A stretch of DNA of 64,000 bases, taken from contig NZ_CP043653.1 of the NCBI RefSeq assembly GCF_014217685.1, forward strand, positions 3,228,419-3,292,418, in the 5' to 3' direction. Source of the DNA: Glaciihabitans sp. INWT7 (lineage in GTDB: Bacteria; Actinomycetota; Actinomycetes; Actinomycetales; Microbacteriaceae). A program made the translations under genes and the position numbers. The notes under the pieces are model-generated. The model saw nothing but the letters and a program-made list of their open reading frames with translations. It ran no database searches and was not told the DNA's origin. Shown piece by piece: positions 16,003-24,078 of this stretch (the stretch's first letter is position 1; each line of letters starts with the position of its first letter).

Positions 16003-16521
16003 ATGAGTACAGAGACTGGTCAGTCTCATACCCTCGACGGCTTCCCGGCCGCGGCCGTGGAATTCGTCAATGTGATGCAGCGCAACCGCGAGCGAATCGG
16101 AGAGGATGCCGGGCTCTCACCGAGCGAACTCCGCGCCCTGTTCCGCGTCGCTGCCGAAGTCAGCGTCACTCCGAAGCAGCTTGCCGGTTACCTGGACATG
16201 ACCACCGCGGCGGTCACCTTCATCTCGCGTCGCCTCGTCGAGGCGGGGCTCATGCACCGGGTCGATCACCCGAACGATCGTCGCAGCCTGTACCTCGAAC
16301 TCACGCCGCTTGCACACCAGATGATGCTCGATGTGCACCGCGGTTTCGTGGATCTGCTCGAGGCAGCGACGAGCGAACTCAGCCCAGAAGAGCTCGCGAC
16401 CTTCTCGGGAACCCTGCAGTCGGTCGCCCGCTCGATGGTGCGTCACTCGACCTGGTCCGACACAGCCGAGCCGCGCGAACCTCTCCGCTCGGGCAGCACC
16501 GGTTCAGCGACCCACCTCTGA
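16003..16521 (+). CDS. MarR-family transcriptional regulator
   Basis: 172 residues. The winged helix-turn-helix occupies about 45-115: LSPSELRALFRVAAEVSVTPKQLAGYLDMTTAAVTFISRRL, then the wing DHPNDRRSLYLELT. The ATG at 16003 follows AGGAGG. It is transcribed away from the rhodopsin gene across a 150-bp space holding both promoters, so autoregulation and control of rhodopsin are likely. MarR-type regulators also control carotenoid genes in other actinobacteria (CrtR). The inducing signal is unknown. The C-terminal 20 residues are Ser/Thr/Gly-rich and look disordered. Confidence 0.92.
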   Translation: MSTETGQSHTLDGFPAAAVEFVNVMQRNRERIGEDAGLSPSELRALFRVAAEVSVTPKQLAGYLDMTTAAVTFISRRLVEAGLMHRVDHPNDRRSLYLELTPLAHQMMLDVHRGFVDLLEAATSELSPEELATFSGTLQSVARSMVRHSTWSDTAEPREPLRSGSTGSATHL

Positions 16522-16564
16522 GTAGACAGCGCGGCCGTCAGAAGAATTCGGTCGACCGCCGCAT

Positions 16565-16581
16565 CCCCGCAAAGAGCGGGG
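16565..16581 (+). terminator. Hairpin after marR
   Basis: CCCCGC-AAAGA-GCGGGG, 44 bp after the marR stop. It is followed by a C/T-rich run but not a true T tract. Confidence 0.5.
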
Positions 16582-16608
16582 CCCTCCCCTTGATCTCAGG
16601 AGGATTTA

Positions 16609-16635
16609 GCTTGATAATCGAGTTGCTTGATAATC
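16609..16635 (+). repeat. Tandem GCTTGATAATC repeats, 16-bp period
   Basis: GCTTGATAATC occurs at 16609-16619 and exactly again at 16625-16635, separated by GAGTT, 90-115 bp behind marR. The core TTGATAATC(C)CAA resembles TAGATAATTCAA at the rhodopsin promoter. The first copy also contains a TTG that could start a 13-codon peptide after AGGAGG (16599-16604). Candidate regulator-binding site. Confidence 0.5.
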
Positions 16636-16692
16636 CAACGAATCACGGATAGACCCCGCAGCACCTGACACGCTCCACACCAACCCGACAAT

Positions 16693-16755
16693 CTGCCCGT
16701 CACCGGGTGCCGACGTCGACCCGCTTGCTCAGGGGAGGCCTCCAGTGACGGGCAG
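16693..16755. repeat. 11-bp perfect inverted repeat with long loop
   Basis: CTGCCCGTCAC (16693-16703) and GTGACGGGCAG (16745-16755) are perfect complements 41 bases apart. The loop contains the perfect palindrome GGAGGCCTCC (16734-16743). It lies just beyond the 3' end of the small membrane-peptide gene and may be its terminator or part of a structured RNA. Confidence 0.5.
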
Positions 16756-16787
16756 TTGCGTGTGCGGGAGAGCCGTCCCGGGCCCCG

Positions 16788-16955
16788 TCAGAGTGTCCCA
16801 GCGCCGATCGCGGCAAGCAGGGAGAACGCGATGGTGGTCACCACGGCGATCAGGCCGCACACGACGATGATCGACTCAGTCGAATGGAGTGCCGTTCGCG
16901 CAGCGTCGGCGGGCCGGATTGCCGCCACGGAAAGGGGAACTGTTGCGGTATCCAT
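16788..16955 (-). CDS. Small single-pass membrane peptide, 55 residues
   Basis: ATG at 16955 preceded by TTGGAG at 6-base spacing; the frame is open for 55 codons to TGA (16788-16790). The N-terminal half (MDTATVPLSVAAIRPADAA) is soluble; the C-terminal half is one membrane helix (IIVVCGLIAVVTTIAFSLLA, about 29-48). The ribosome site, clean membrane segment and position in a 530-bp space without other genes support a real gene. No family is recognised. A terminator-like inverted repeat follows. Confidence 0.6.
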   Translation of the reverse strand: MDTATVPLSVAAIRPADAARTALHSTESIIVVCGLIAVVTTIAFSLLAAIGAGTL

Positions 16956-17078
16956 GTGGTCTCCAATGAGCAGTCTGCGAGTGAGACGCTGCCGGCGATC
17001 TGGAGCAACACCCCACGCTAGCGCCGAATCACCCCGAGACTGTAGGACTTTGGACCTTCGGTGCGCCCCGCGGGCCGG

Positions 17079-17834
17079 TCAGCGGGCCGCACCCGGTTTC
17101 GCCGCGTTGGCGAGCTTAGGGATGAGGTCGAGAGTGCGGTTTGCGACCCCTTCCGCAACGACGCGGAGGCTGAGATTGTTATTCCGCGCATGAGCACGCA
17201 GCAACACGAACGCGTCCTCCATCGACAGTTCGCCGGAGTGGGACAGCACTCCCTTGGCTTGCTCGATGAGCACTCGACTGTCGAGAGCTCGCTGCAACTG
17301 CTCGGTGACCAGCTGGGATTGGGCGGCGATGCGCTCCTGGAGGATGCCGATGGTCGCGACATCCGCAAGGGCCTGCGCGACGGCGGCGTCGCGACGTTTC
17401 AAAGTACCGGTGGAGGTGCGGAAGAGATTCATCGTGCCGATGATCTCTCCACGGAGGCGCATCGGCGTGGCGTGCACAGACAGGAAGCCCTGCTCGAGTG
17501 CTGCCGCCCGGAAATCGGGCCAGTCCTCCGTCGATGCCTGGATGTCGGGCACGGAGACCGCCCGGCCGCTGGTGAAGCAGTCGACGCACGGGCCGGCTCC
17601 GGCGGCGAGCTGCATGACCTCGACCAGGTCTGCGCGCTCGCTGGTGGATGCCACGACCTGGAGTTGACCGTTGCCATCCGCGAGCATGAGCCCGCCGGCC
17701 TGCGCATCGACGATTTCCGTGCACTCCCTCACCAGGGTGTGCAGGAGGTCGACCACGTCGTAGTCGGCGGTGAGAGTATCCGCGACCATGACGAATGCCG
17801 CGTTCAGCCGCGCTTCTCTAGACATCGTGCCCAT
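17079..17834 (-). CDS. GAF-ANTAR RNA-binding antiterminator-type regulator
   Basis: 251 residues from the ATG at 17834 (MGTMSREARLN), which follows GGGAG at 6 bases. The GAF sensor domain (about 20-165) contains GGLMLADGNGQLQVVASTSERADLVE and GPCVDCFTSGRAVSVPDI. The C-terminal ANTAR domain (about 180-235) reads LQRALDSRVLIEQAKGVLSHSGELSMEDAFVLLRAHARNNNLSLR. ANTAR domains bind dual hexaloop RNA hairpins to prevent termination. A paralogue lies 34 bp upstream in the same direction, suggesting co-transcription. Confidence 0.92.
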   Translation of the reverse strand: MGTMSREARLNAAFVMVADTLTADYDVVDLLHTLVRECTEIVDAQAGGLMLADGNGQLQVVASTSERADLVEVMQLAAGAGPCVDCFTSGRAVSVPDIQASTEDWPDFRAAALEQGFLSVHATPMRLRGEIIGTMNLFRTSTGTLKRRDAAVAQALADVATIGILQERIAAQSQLVTEQLQRALDSRVLIEQAKGVLSHSGELSMEDAFVLLRAHARNNNLSLRVVAEGVANRTLDLIPKLANAAKPGAAR

Positions 17835-17868
17835 GAGCCACTCCCGTCTTGCACATCGTATCCGGTGG

Positions 17869-18570
17869 TCAGTTGGGTAGTTGACGAAAGTCGAGAAGTC
17901 TCGCGACGACATCACTGGCGACATCCTCCACGGAGCGACCCGAGACGAAAGCATGGCCGCGCAGCAACGAGAAGGCCTCGGCGGCGCTGACCTCCAGTTG
18001 CGCAATGATCATGCCGGTGGCCTGATGCACCTCTCGGCGCATCGTGGGAGTGCCCGCATTCTCCAGCGCCTGGTCCTCTTCGGCCGAGCTGATCGCCGCC
18101 TTCACCGCGGGAGCGGCGACCTGCTCTGCAAGGGAACGAGCCAGCGCGAACATCAGCCCGTCCAGCGCTCCGGAGGTGGTTCGGTAGAGGTCGACAACGC
18201 CGACGGTGACGGCGCCGACGGCGATCGGAAAGGCGAAGACCGCTGCAGCCCCGAGGCGGGCGGCGGCGCTGCCGAAGACCGGCCAGTTCGCCGTGTTCCG
18301 CAACGAGAGGTCGGGGCTGAGAACGGGTAGGCCGGTCTTCATGACCTCCCACTGCGGCCCCTCCCCCAGGTCGAACTGCAGACCCTCGAGCTGCGCGGCG
18401 ACCGTGTCGCTGTAACACACGGTCATGCGTCGAGCGAGCGTGCCGATCACCGAGATCGAGGCACCGGTCACGGGGAGCTGATCGACGAACGGCCGACAGA
18501 GGTCGTCGCCCCACCGCCAGCCCTCGAGCTCGGACAAGTCTGGATCGTCAGTGGTGCCGGGGTTACCCAT
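17869..18570 (-). CDS. GAF-ANTAR regulator, second paralogue
   Basis: 233 residues from the ATG at 18570 (MGNPGTTDDP); a GTG at 18594 would add eight residues. The GAF domain (about 15-155) includes VCYSDTVAAQLEGLQFDLGEGPQWEVMKTG. The ANTAR-like C-terminus is MRREVHQATGMIIAQLEVSAAEAFSLLRGHAFVSGRSVEDVASDVV. It is divergent from the single-domain GAF gene at 18772. The signal sensed by either GAF domain is unknown. Confidence 0.9.
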   Translation of the reverse strand: MGNPGTTDDPDLSELEGWRWGDDLCRPFVDQLPVTGASISVIGTLARRMTVCYSDTVAAQLEGLQFDLGEGPQWEVMKTGLPVLSPDLSLRNTANWPVFGSAAARLGAAAVFAFPIAVGAVTVGVVDLYRTTSGALDGLMFALARSLAEQVAAPAVKAAISSAEEDQALENAGTPTMRREVHQATGMIIAQLEVSAAEAFSLLRGHAFVSGRSVEDVASDVVARLLDFRQLPN

Positions 18571-18687
18571 CGGAGGCCCTCGAACATGGTTCACAGAACA
18601 TTCGGCACCGGAACAACGCGTCGACTGTGCACGCAGTCGATGCTGCGCACGCGCCTAACCGTACAACCTCGCGACCGGTAGGGCGCG

Positions 18688-18716
18688 TTGACCCTGACCA
18701 CACCCTCCACTAGAAT
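18688..18716 (+). promoter_or_regulatory. Sigma-70-type promoter of the GAF gene
   Basis: TTGACC (18688-18693), 17-base spacer and TAGAAT (18711-18716), about 55 bp before the ATG at 18772. Confidence 0.75.
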
Positions 18717-18771
18717 TCTGGTACTCGCTCTGAACCCCGGCAGTAGTCGTTTGCACCTATCCGGGAGAGAC

Positions 18772-19320
18772 ATGTACAGGAACTCCGCCACTCAGGCAGA
18801 CCGGGGAGCCGCCTCGTCGATAGCCGAGGCCACCAGGGCGCGAAACACTCTGATCTTCGCTGCTCAATCGCGTGCCAGGCTCGACCAGTCCCTTGATGTC
18901 GTCGTGATGGCGGCCCAACGGGTGTTGACGACCCAGACCCGCCTTCGGGAGCTTCTAGCGGCGAATCGCAGCATTGCCCGCTACCGGGATCGCACGGCCC
19001 TGCTGGGTGGAATCGTCAATTCGGCGGTCGCCCTGGTCGAGGCGGGCTCGGGCGTTTTCGACGTCTACGCCTCGGACGGACGGGCGGCCAGCCAGGTGCG
19101 CTGCAGAAGCGACGCGCAGCGGCCGACCGAGGAGCGCACGACACAGCTGCGGGTGCAACTCGACGACGAGGTGTTCGGTACCCTCTACCTCGGCAGAGAT
19201 GGACCCGATGAATTCAGCGCGGAAGACGAGCAGTTGCTGAGCTCGTTCACGGAGATGGCCGCGATCGCCATCTGGAACGCGAACAACCGCGAAGAACCGG
19301 CTTCCCCTCTAGCCGGGTAG
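18772..19320 (+). CDS. GAF-domain protein without ANTAR
   Basis: 182 residues from the ATG at 18772 (MYRNSATQADRG), which follows GGGAGA. The N-terminal 80 residues are helical and may form a coiled coil (IAEATRARNTLIFAAQ...). The GAF domain occupies about 85-175 (ALLGGIVNSAVALVEAGSGVFDVY ... FGTLYLGRDGPDEFSAEDEQLLSSFTEMAAIAI). No output domain is present, so it may act through a partner, possibly the adjacent GAF-ANTAR proteins across the divergent promoter region. Confidence 0.82.
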   Translation: MYRNSATQADRGAASSIAEATRARNTLIFAAQSRARLDQSLDVVVMAAQRVLTTQTRLRELLAANRSIARYRDRTALLGGIVNSAVALVEAGSGVFDVYASDGRAASQVRCRSDAQRPTEERTTQLRVQLDDEVFGTLYLGRDGPDEFSAEDEQLLSSFTEMAAIAIWNANNREEPASPLAG

Positions 19321-19329
19321 CGGATCGGC

Positions 19330-19668
19330 TCAGCTCGCCAGCTCGGCGGCGAGAGCGGCACCGAGGGTGGACTCGCTCTCGGTGCGGGCGACGCGGCGAC
19401 CGGAGGACTGCTTGGAGTTCTCGACGGCCCCGAGACCGAGGTCGAGCAGCTGGGACTCGGTCCAGCCGGCCGCGATCGCGGCGTGGCGGGCGGCATCCAC
19501 GGCGGCGATGGTGGCCTCGAGTGCGCTGAGACGCACGGCGAGCTGGTGCACGAGGTCCATGCGGTTGTTCATTTCGGCGTCGACGATGGCGCGGGCCTGC
19601 ACTGTCGAGTCGTCCGGATCGAACGTCGTGCGAGTGAGGTAGTGGACCTTCGCGTCGGGGCTCATCAT
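19330..19668 (-). CDS. Hypothetical helical protein at the edge of the flagellar locus
   Basis: 112 residues. The middle (STVQARAIVDAEMNNRMDLVHQLAVRLSALEATIAAVDAARHAAI) is a long amphipathic helix, and the C-terminus is Ala/Ser-rich. No known domain is recognised. It starts at ATG 19668 (or 19665) with a weak GAGAAAG site. It lies 150 bp beyond csrA in the same direction; a hairpin and composition change between them suggest it is a separate unit rather than a flagellar gene. Confidence 0.6.
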   Translation of the reverse strand: MMSPDAKVHYLTRTTFDPDDSTVQARAIVDAEMNNRMDLVHQLAVRLSALEATIAAVDAARHAAIAAGWTESQLLDLGLGAVENSKQSSGRRVARTESESTLGAALAAELAS

Positions 19669-19761
19669 GTTGCTTTCTCTCGATACACCGGGAAACCCTT
19701 TCGGGTGGTAGAAGAGTGGGTTCCCTCAGTACAAGATGCTGCATCCCCGGGAAGAGTCACA

Positions 19762-19779
19762 GTCCCCAGTAGAGGGGAC
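19762..19779 (-). terminator. Hairpin after csrA (end of flagellar operon)
   Basis: GTCCCC-AGTAGA-GGGGAC, 40 bp beyond the csrA stop. A perfect 6-bp stem without a T tract on this strand. Confidence 0.5.
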
Positions 19780-19818
19780 ACGTTTTGTACCCCGGATTGT
19801 CCCCCATAAAAATGCGGG

Positions 19819-20088
19819 TCAGGGGGCCGGATCTTCGGGATGCGTTGTGCCGGGATGGGGCGCGAGACCGAGCGCGGACTTCAACTGATCCTCGACGGAA
19901 TCGTCCGCGGCGGCGGCCGCCACGTTCGCCTCGGCGACAGCGAGCAGCACCTCTTCGCGCTGGATCTTGATGCCGCGAGGGGCATCGATGCCGATGCGGA
20001 TGCCGTCACCGCGCACGTCGAGGATGGTGATGGTGATGTCGTCACCGATCACGATCTTCTCGCCCGCCTTACGGGTCAACACCAGCAT
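19819..20088 (-). CDS. csrA: Carbon storage/translation regulator CsrA
   Basis: An RNA-binding dimer that represses translation by covering GGA-containing ribosome sites, in Gram-positives notably the flagellin mRNA. Residues 1-60 give the complete fold: [20 protein letters not shown] (RNA-binding Arg6) and [12 protein letters not shown] (Arg near 44). The 89 residues exceed the usual 60-75 because of an acidic, proline-rich tail. It is the last gene of the large leftward flagellar operon. Its antagonist FliW is encoded at the opposite end of the locus. Confidence 0.96.
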   Translation of the reverse strand: MLVLTRKAGEKIVIGDDITITILDVRGDGIRIGIDAPRGIKIQREEVLLAVAEANVAAAAADDSVEDQLKSALGLAPHPGTTHPEDPAP

Positions 20089-20092
20089 CGTC

Positions 20093-20950
20093 TCAGCCTA
20101 CCGAACCGCTCTCCAGCCAGCCGACCTGGATGCCGAGCTGATGCACCGACTCCGGCGTATCGGTGGTCTCACTGCCGGTGACGGCGATCGCATCGACGTG
20201 CACGTGGGACTGCACCGCGCGCACCCAGCGGGCCGTGTCATCCGGCTTGCGCCCGACATCCACGACCACCCAGACCTGGTCGGCCTTGAGGTACTCGAGA
20301 GCGGCGATCGCGTCTGCATCGAGCCCGGACCGGGAGATGCCGAGCGCGATGAACGCGCTGTGCCTCTCCCGAACGCCCGCGGCCCGTGCCGCCATCGCGC
20401 TGATGCGGTCCTTCACCCGGAAATAGCCGTCGGCGCTGACGGCGCCGGCGATGCTGAGGGCGCGCAACCCGGAGGCCTGGGACATGTCCCGTGCCACCTG
20501 CAGGGGGTCGTCGCCCAGCCCGATCACCACGACGAGGTCGCCCGCCGCCTCGAGGGGTGTCTGACGGAACACCGTCGGCCCATCGATGAGCGGCACGATC
20601 GCTGCCGTGTTGTAGGTGAGATCGGCCATGATCGAGTCGAAGTCCACCGAGTGGGTGGAGAGACGGGGGATGAGATCGCCGTAGTGCGAGATCGCCTCGG
20701 CGGTATCCGCGTCGTCGAGCAGACGGGCGATTCCTGCCCGGGTGGGCAGGTCGAAGGTATGAGCGTCCCGGGCGGTGCCGTCGGGCACATCCACCTCGAT
20801 CTCGTAGCGACGAGAGGCGAAGAAACCGGAGATCCCCCCGGAAGTGACCGCCTTGACCGCGATGACCTTCGCCAACGGACCGTGCTCGGCGAGCACGCGG
20901 GCATTCAGTTCATCGAGCGACGCACCCTCAAGCTGATATCGACTCGGCAC
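20093..20950 (-). CDS. FlhF-like protein with degenerate GTPase domain
   Basis: 285 residues between flhA and csrA, where flhF usually sits. The N-terminus ([20 protein letters not shown] ... [16 protein letters not shown]) resembles the FlhF start, including the G-G-x-x-G-F-F pattern. The later part ([33 protein letters not shown]) aligns in order with the SRP-GTPase P-loop and DTAGR motifs, but the GxxGxGKT residues and DTAG are missing. It therefore probably does not bind GTP like FlhF. It starts inside the flhA 3' end (23-bp overlap), so it is tightly coupled. Role inferred only from position and residual similarity. Confidence 0.6.
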   Translation of the reverse strand: MPSRYQLEGASLDELNARVLAEHGPLAKVIAVKAVTSGGISGFFASRRYEIEVDVPDGTARDAHTFDLPTRAGIARLLDDADTAEAISHYGDLIPRLSTHSVDFDSIMADLTYNTAAIVPLIDGPTVFRQTPLEAAGDLVVVIGLGDDPLQVARDMSQASGLRALSIAGAVSADGYFRVKDRISAMAARAAGVRERHSAFIALGISRSGLDADAIAALEYLKADQVWVVVDVGRKPDDTARWVRAVQSHVHVDAIAVTGSETTDTPESVHQLGIQVGWLESGSVG

Positions 20951-22973
20951 CGCGCACCACCCCCACTGTCTCGATATTCACATTCGCCGACGTGACCTCC
21001 TGGTACGACAGCACCGGCAGTCCCCCAGACTGGGCGGAGACCAAACGACGGATGGCTGGTCGCAGGGCCGGCGCACAGACCAGCACCGCAGACATGCCGG
21101 TGCCCTCCACGCGAGCGACCACGTCGCGCACCGATCCGAGCAGCGACTCGAGCGCGTGCTGGTCGATGAGGATCTGGGTGCCGAGCTCCGAGGGACGCAG
21201 GCCCTCGAGCATGGACTGCTCGAGCAAGGGGTCGATCATGATCACGTGAAGAGTCTGGCCGTCGAGGTGACGGGCACTGAGGGCCGGGCCGAGCGCCGCA
21301 CGAGCGGCTTCGATGAGGCCCTCGGGGTCGGCCGAGACCTTCGCCCTCAGCGAGAGCGCCTCGTAGATGCGCGGGAGGTCGTTGATGGGCACCTGCTCGA
21401 CCAGAAGACCCTGCAGCACCCGCTGCACCTCGGCGAGACTGAGGAGCCCCGGAACGAGTTCGTCGACGGCGGCGGGGTTGATCTCCTTGACGCCCTCGGT
21501 GAGCACCCGCACGTCTTCCCGGCTGAGCAGGCGCGCGGCGTTGCCCATGATGATCGACGAGAGGTGGGTGACGACGACGGAGACCCGGTCGATCACGGTG
21601 GCGCCGGTCATCTCCGCGCTGTGACGCATCTCGCTGGGCACCCATTTGCCCGCGAGTCCGAACACAGGCTCGAGGGTGACGGCGCCGGGCAGTGGATCGA
21701 GGGCGTCCCCGAGCGCGAGCACCTTGCCGGAGGGCGCGATGCCCCGGCCCGCCTCGACGCCGGCGATGCGGATGACGTAGGTGGAGGGGGGAAGCTCGAT
21801 GCTGTCCCTGGTGCGCACCGGGGGCACGACGAGACCCATGTCCATCGCGATTTTGCGGCGGAGTGACCGCACGCGGGCGAGCAGGTCGTCCGAGGCATCC
21901 GACACCAGATCGACGAGGTCGGGAGCCAGCAGGATCTCGAGGGCATGCACGCGCATTTGCTCGATGAGGTTCTCGGTGGTGGTGCCGATCGCCGGGTCGG
22001 CGATGGCCGCCGTCTCGACCTCGAGCCTCTTCACTGCTTCACGGGCCTTGATGCGCTGGGCGATGATGATGAGCGAGGCGCCGACGATGAGGAAGAGGAT
22101 GATCGGCATGCCCGGGATGAATGCCATCAGGATGGCGGCTACTCCGGCGATGATGAGCGCGAAGCGGGACTGGCCGAGCTGCGCCGCCGCGGTGGAACCC
22201 ATGTCGGACTCGGCGTTGGAGCGGGTCACGATCATGCCGGTGGAGACGGCCATCAAGAGGGCCGGGATCTGCGTCACCAGGCCGTCGCCGATGGTGAGGA
22301 GGGTGTAGCTGCTGACGGCGTCTCCGATGGAGAGCCCGCGCTGGATCACCCCGATCGCGATACCACCCACGATGTTGATGATGATGATGATGATTCCGGC
22401 GATCGCGTCGCCCTTCACGAACTTGGAGGCGCCGTCCATCGCGCCGTAGAAGTCCGCCTCGGCGGAGACCTCGGCGCGGCGCTCGCGGGCTTGCACATCG
22501 GTGATCAGCCCGGCGTTGAGGTCGGCGTCGATGGCCATCTGCTTTCCGGGCATGGCATCGAGGGTGAAGCGCGCGCCTACCTCGGCCACTCGCTCGGCAC
22601 CCTTGGTGACCACCACGAACTGGATGACGACGAGGATGAGGAAGATCACCGCACCGATGATGATCGAGCCTCCGACGGCCACGTGGCCGAACGCGCCGAT
22701 CACCTCTCCCGCATAGCCGTTGCCGAGCACCAGGCGGGTCGAGGCCACGTTGAGGCCGAGCCGGAACAGCGTGGCGACCAGCAGCAGTGACGGGAAGACG
22801 GAGAAGTCGAGGGGCTTCTTGACGAACATCGTGGTGAGCAGTGTCACCAGCGCGAGCATGATGTTCACGATGATCAGCAGGTCGAGCACGAAGGCCGGGA
22901 TCGGCACGACGAGCAGCAGGATGATACCGACCACTCCGAGCGGCACCGCGAGTTTCGCGAGGTTCTTGTTCAT
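20928..22973 (-). CDS. flhA: Flagellar export gate protein FlhA
   Basis: The largest membrane component of the flagellar type III export gate. 681 residues: eight membrane helices in the first 310, the FHIPEP-family signature RFTLDAMPGKQMAIDADLNAG near 140-160, then the cytoplasmic ring domain (about 330-681) that receives substrate-chaperone complexes. It follows flhB with 2 bp between stop and start and overlaps the FlhF-like gene. Length and motifs are complete. Confidence 0.97.
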   Translation of the reverse strand: MNKNLAKLAVPLGVVGIILLLVVPIPAFVLDLLIIVNIMLALVTLLTTMFVKKPLDFSVFPSLLLVATLFRLGLNVASTRLVLGNGYAGEVIGAFGHVAVGGSIIIGAVIFLILVVIQFVVVTKGAERVAEVGARFTLDAMPGKQMAIDADLNAGLITDVQARERRAEVSAEADFYGAMDGASKFVKGDAIAGIIIIIINIVGGIAIGVIQRGLSIGDAVSSYTLLTIGDGLVTQIPALLMAVSTGMIVTRSNAESDMGSTAAAQLGQSRFALIIAGVAAILMAFIPGMPIILFLIVGASLIIIAQRIKAREAVKRLEVETAAIADPAIGTTTENLIEQMRVHALEILLAPDLVDLVSDASDDLLARVRSLRRKIAMDMGLVVPPVRTRDSIELPPSTYVIRIAGVEAGRGIAPSGKVLALGDALDPLPGAVTLEPVFGLAGKWVPSEMRHSAEMTGATVIDRVSVVVTHLSSIIMGNAARLLSREDVRVLTEGVKEINPAAVDELVPGLLSLAEVQRVLQGLLVEQVPINDLPRIYEALSLRAKVSADPEGLIEAARAALGPALSARHLDGQTLHVIMIDPLLEQSMLEGLRPSELGTQILIDQHALESLLGSVRDVVARVEGTGMSAVLVCAPALRPAIRRLVSAQSGGLPVLSYQEVTSANVNIETVGVVRGAESISA

Positions 22974-22975
22974 CG

Positions 22976-24076
22976 TCAGTGCCCTCCAGCGGCGACTAGT
23001 TGGTTCATCTCGTGCACGCCCTTCGACGAGCCGCGCTTGCGCAGCGCGAGCACGAAGGCGAGCACGCGGGCGACGGCGTTGTACAGGTCGACCGGGATCT
23101 CGTCCCCGAGTTCACAGGCCGAGTGCAGCGCGCGGGTGAGGGGGATGTCTTTGACGATCGGTACGAGGTCGGTCTCGGCCTGTTCGCGGATGCGCAGCGC
23201 GATCACTCCGGCGCCCTTGGCGATCACCCGGGGAGCCGACTTGCCCGGTTCGTACTTGAGGGCGATGGCGAAGTGGGTGGGGTTCACGAGCACCACGTCG
23301 GCATCCACGATCGAGGCCATCATGCGGTTGCGGCTCATGGCGAGCTGGCGGGAGCGGCGCTGCCCCTTGATCATGGGGTCGCCCTCGGAGGACTTGTTCT
23401 CGTCCTTCACTTCCTTCTTGGTCATGCGCGTGCGCTTGCGGTTGCGGCGCATGATCACGAAGACATCGGCGGCGGCGAGCACGAGCCCGGCGACGACAGC
23501 GGAGCGCACGAGAGAGGACGTGCCATCGGTCGCCGCTGTGATGAGCTCGGAGGCGGGGAGGCCGCCGCCGCTCATCAGCACGGGCATGAGGCCCTGGATG
23601 ACGGAGAGCAGCACGATGCCGACGACGACAGTCTTGGAGAGTGCCTTCACCCCCTGCCAGGCCGCCTGCATTCCGAAGGTGCGCTTGAGGCCCTCCACCG
23701 GATTGAACTGGTCGAACTTGCCGGTGAACTTCTTGAAGTGGATGCCACCCTGGGCGGCCGCCGCCACGAGCACCGCGATAGTCACGACCAGCAGCAGGGG
23801 CAGGATGATGCCTCCGACCGAGGCGAGACCGTCGACCAGTGCCTGCATCGCGTGCGCCGAATCAGGGTGGTCCATCACCTCGCGCAACTGGTACAGCGGC
23901 GCGGAAGTCGCGGCGGCCCCCGCAGAGACGGTCGCCGGGATCATCACCGCGGCGACGCCGACGGCGACCCAGGCCGTGAGGTCCTGCGACTTGGAGAGCT
24001 GCCCCTTTGCGCGCACCTCTTTCATGCGCTTCTCGGTGGCGAGTTCTGTCTTTTCGCCGGAATCGGGCTCGGGCAT
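22976..24076 (-). CDS. flhB: Flagellar export switch protein FlhB
   Basis: Controls the change from hook to filament substrates. 366 residues from the ATG at 24076 (MPEPDSGEKTELATEKRMKEVRAKGQLSKSQD), with four membrane helices and a cytoplasmic domain containing the self-cleaving NPTH motif at 265-268, followed by FAIALKYEPGKSAPRVIAKG. The open frame continues far upstream, but that part overlaps fliR in another frame and is not protein. It lies 2 bp after fliR and 2 bp before flhA. Confidence 0.97.
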   Translation of the reverse strand: MPEPDSGEKTELATEKRMKEVRAKGQLSKSQDLTAWVAVGVAAVMIPATVSAGAAATSAPLYQLREVMDHPDSAHAMQALVDGLASVGGIILPLLLVVTIAVLVAAAAQGGIHFKKFTGKFDQFNPVEGLKRTFGMQAAWQGVKALSKTVVVGIVLLSVIQGLMPVLMSGGGLPASELITAATDGTSSLVRSAVVAGLVLAAADVFVIMRRNRKRTRMTKKEVKDENKSSEGDPMIKGQRRSRQLAMSRNRMMASIVDADVVLVNPTHFAIALKYEPGKSAPRVIAKGAGVIALRIREQAETDLVPIVKDIPLTRALHSACELGDEIPVDLYNAVARVLAFVLALRKRGSSKGVHEMNQLVAAGGH

Positions 24077-24078
24077 GG

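Noticed and set aside
21945-22790. 281-codon open frame opposite flhA
   Set aside because: Asp/Gly/His/Arg-rich antisense shadow of membrane-helix coding sequence.
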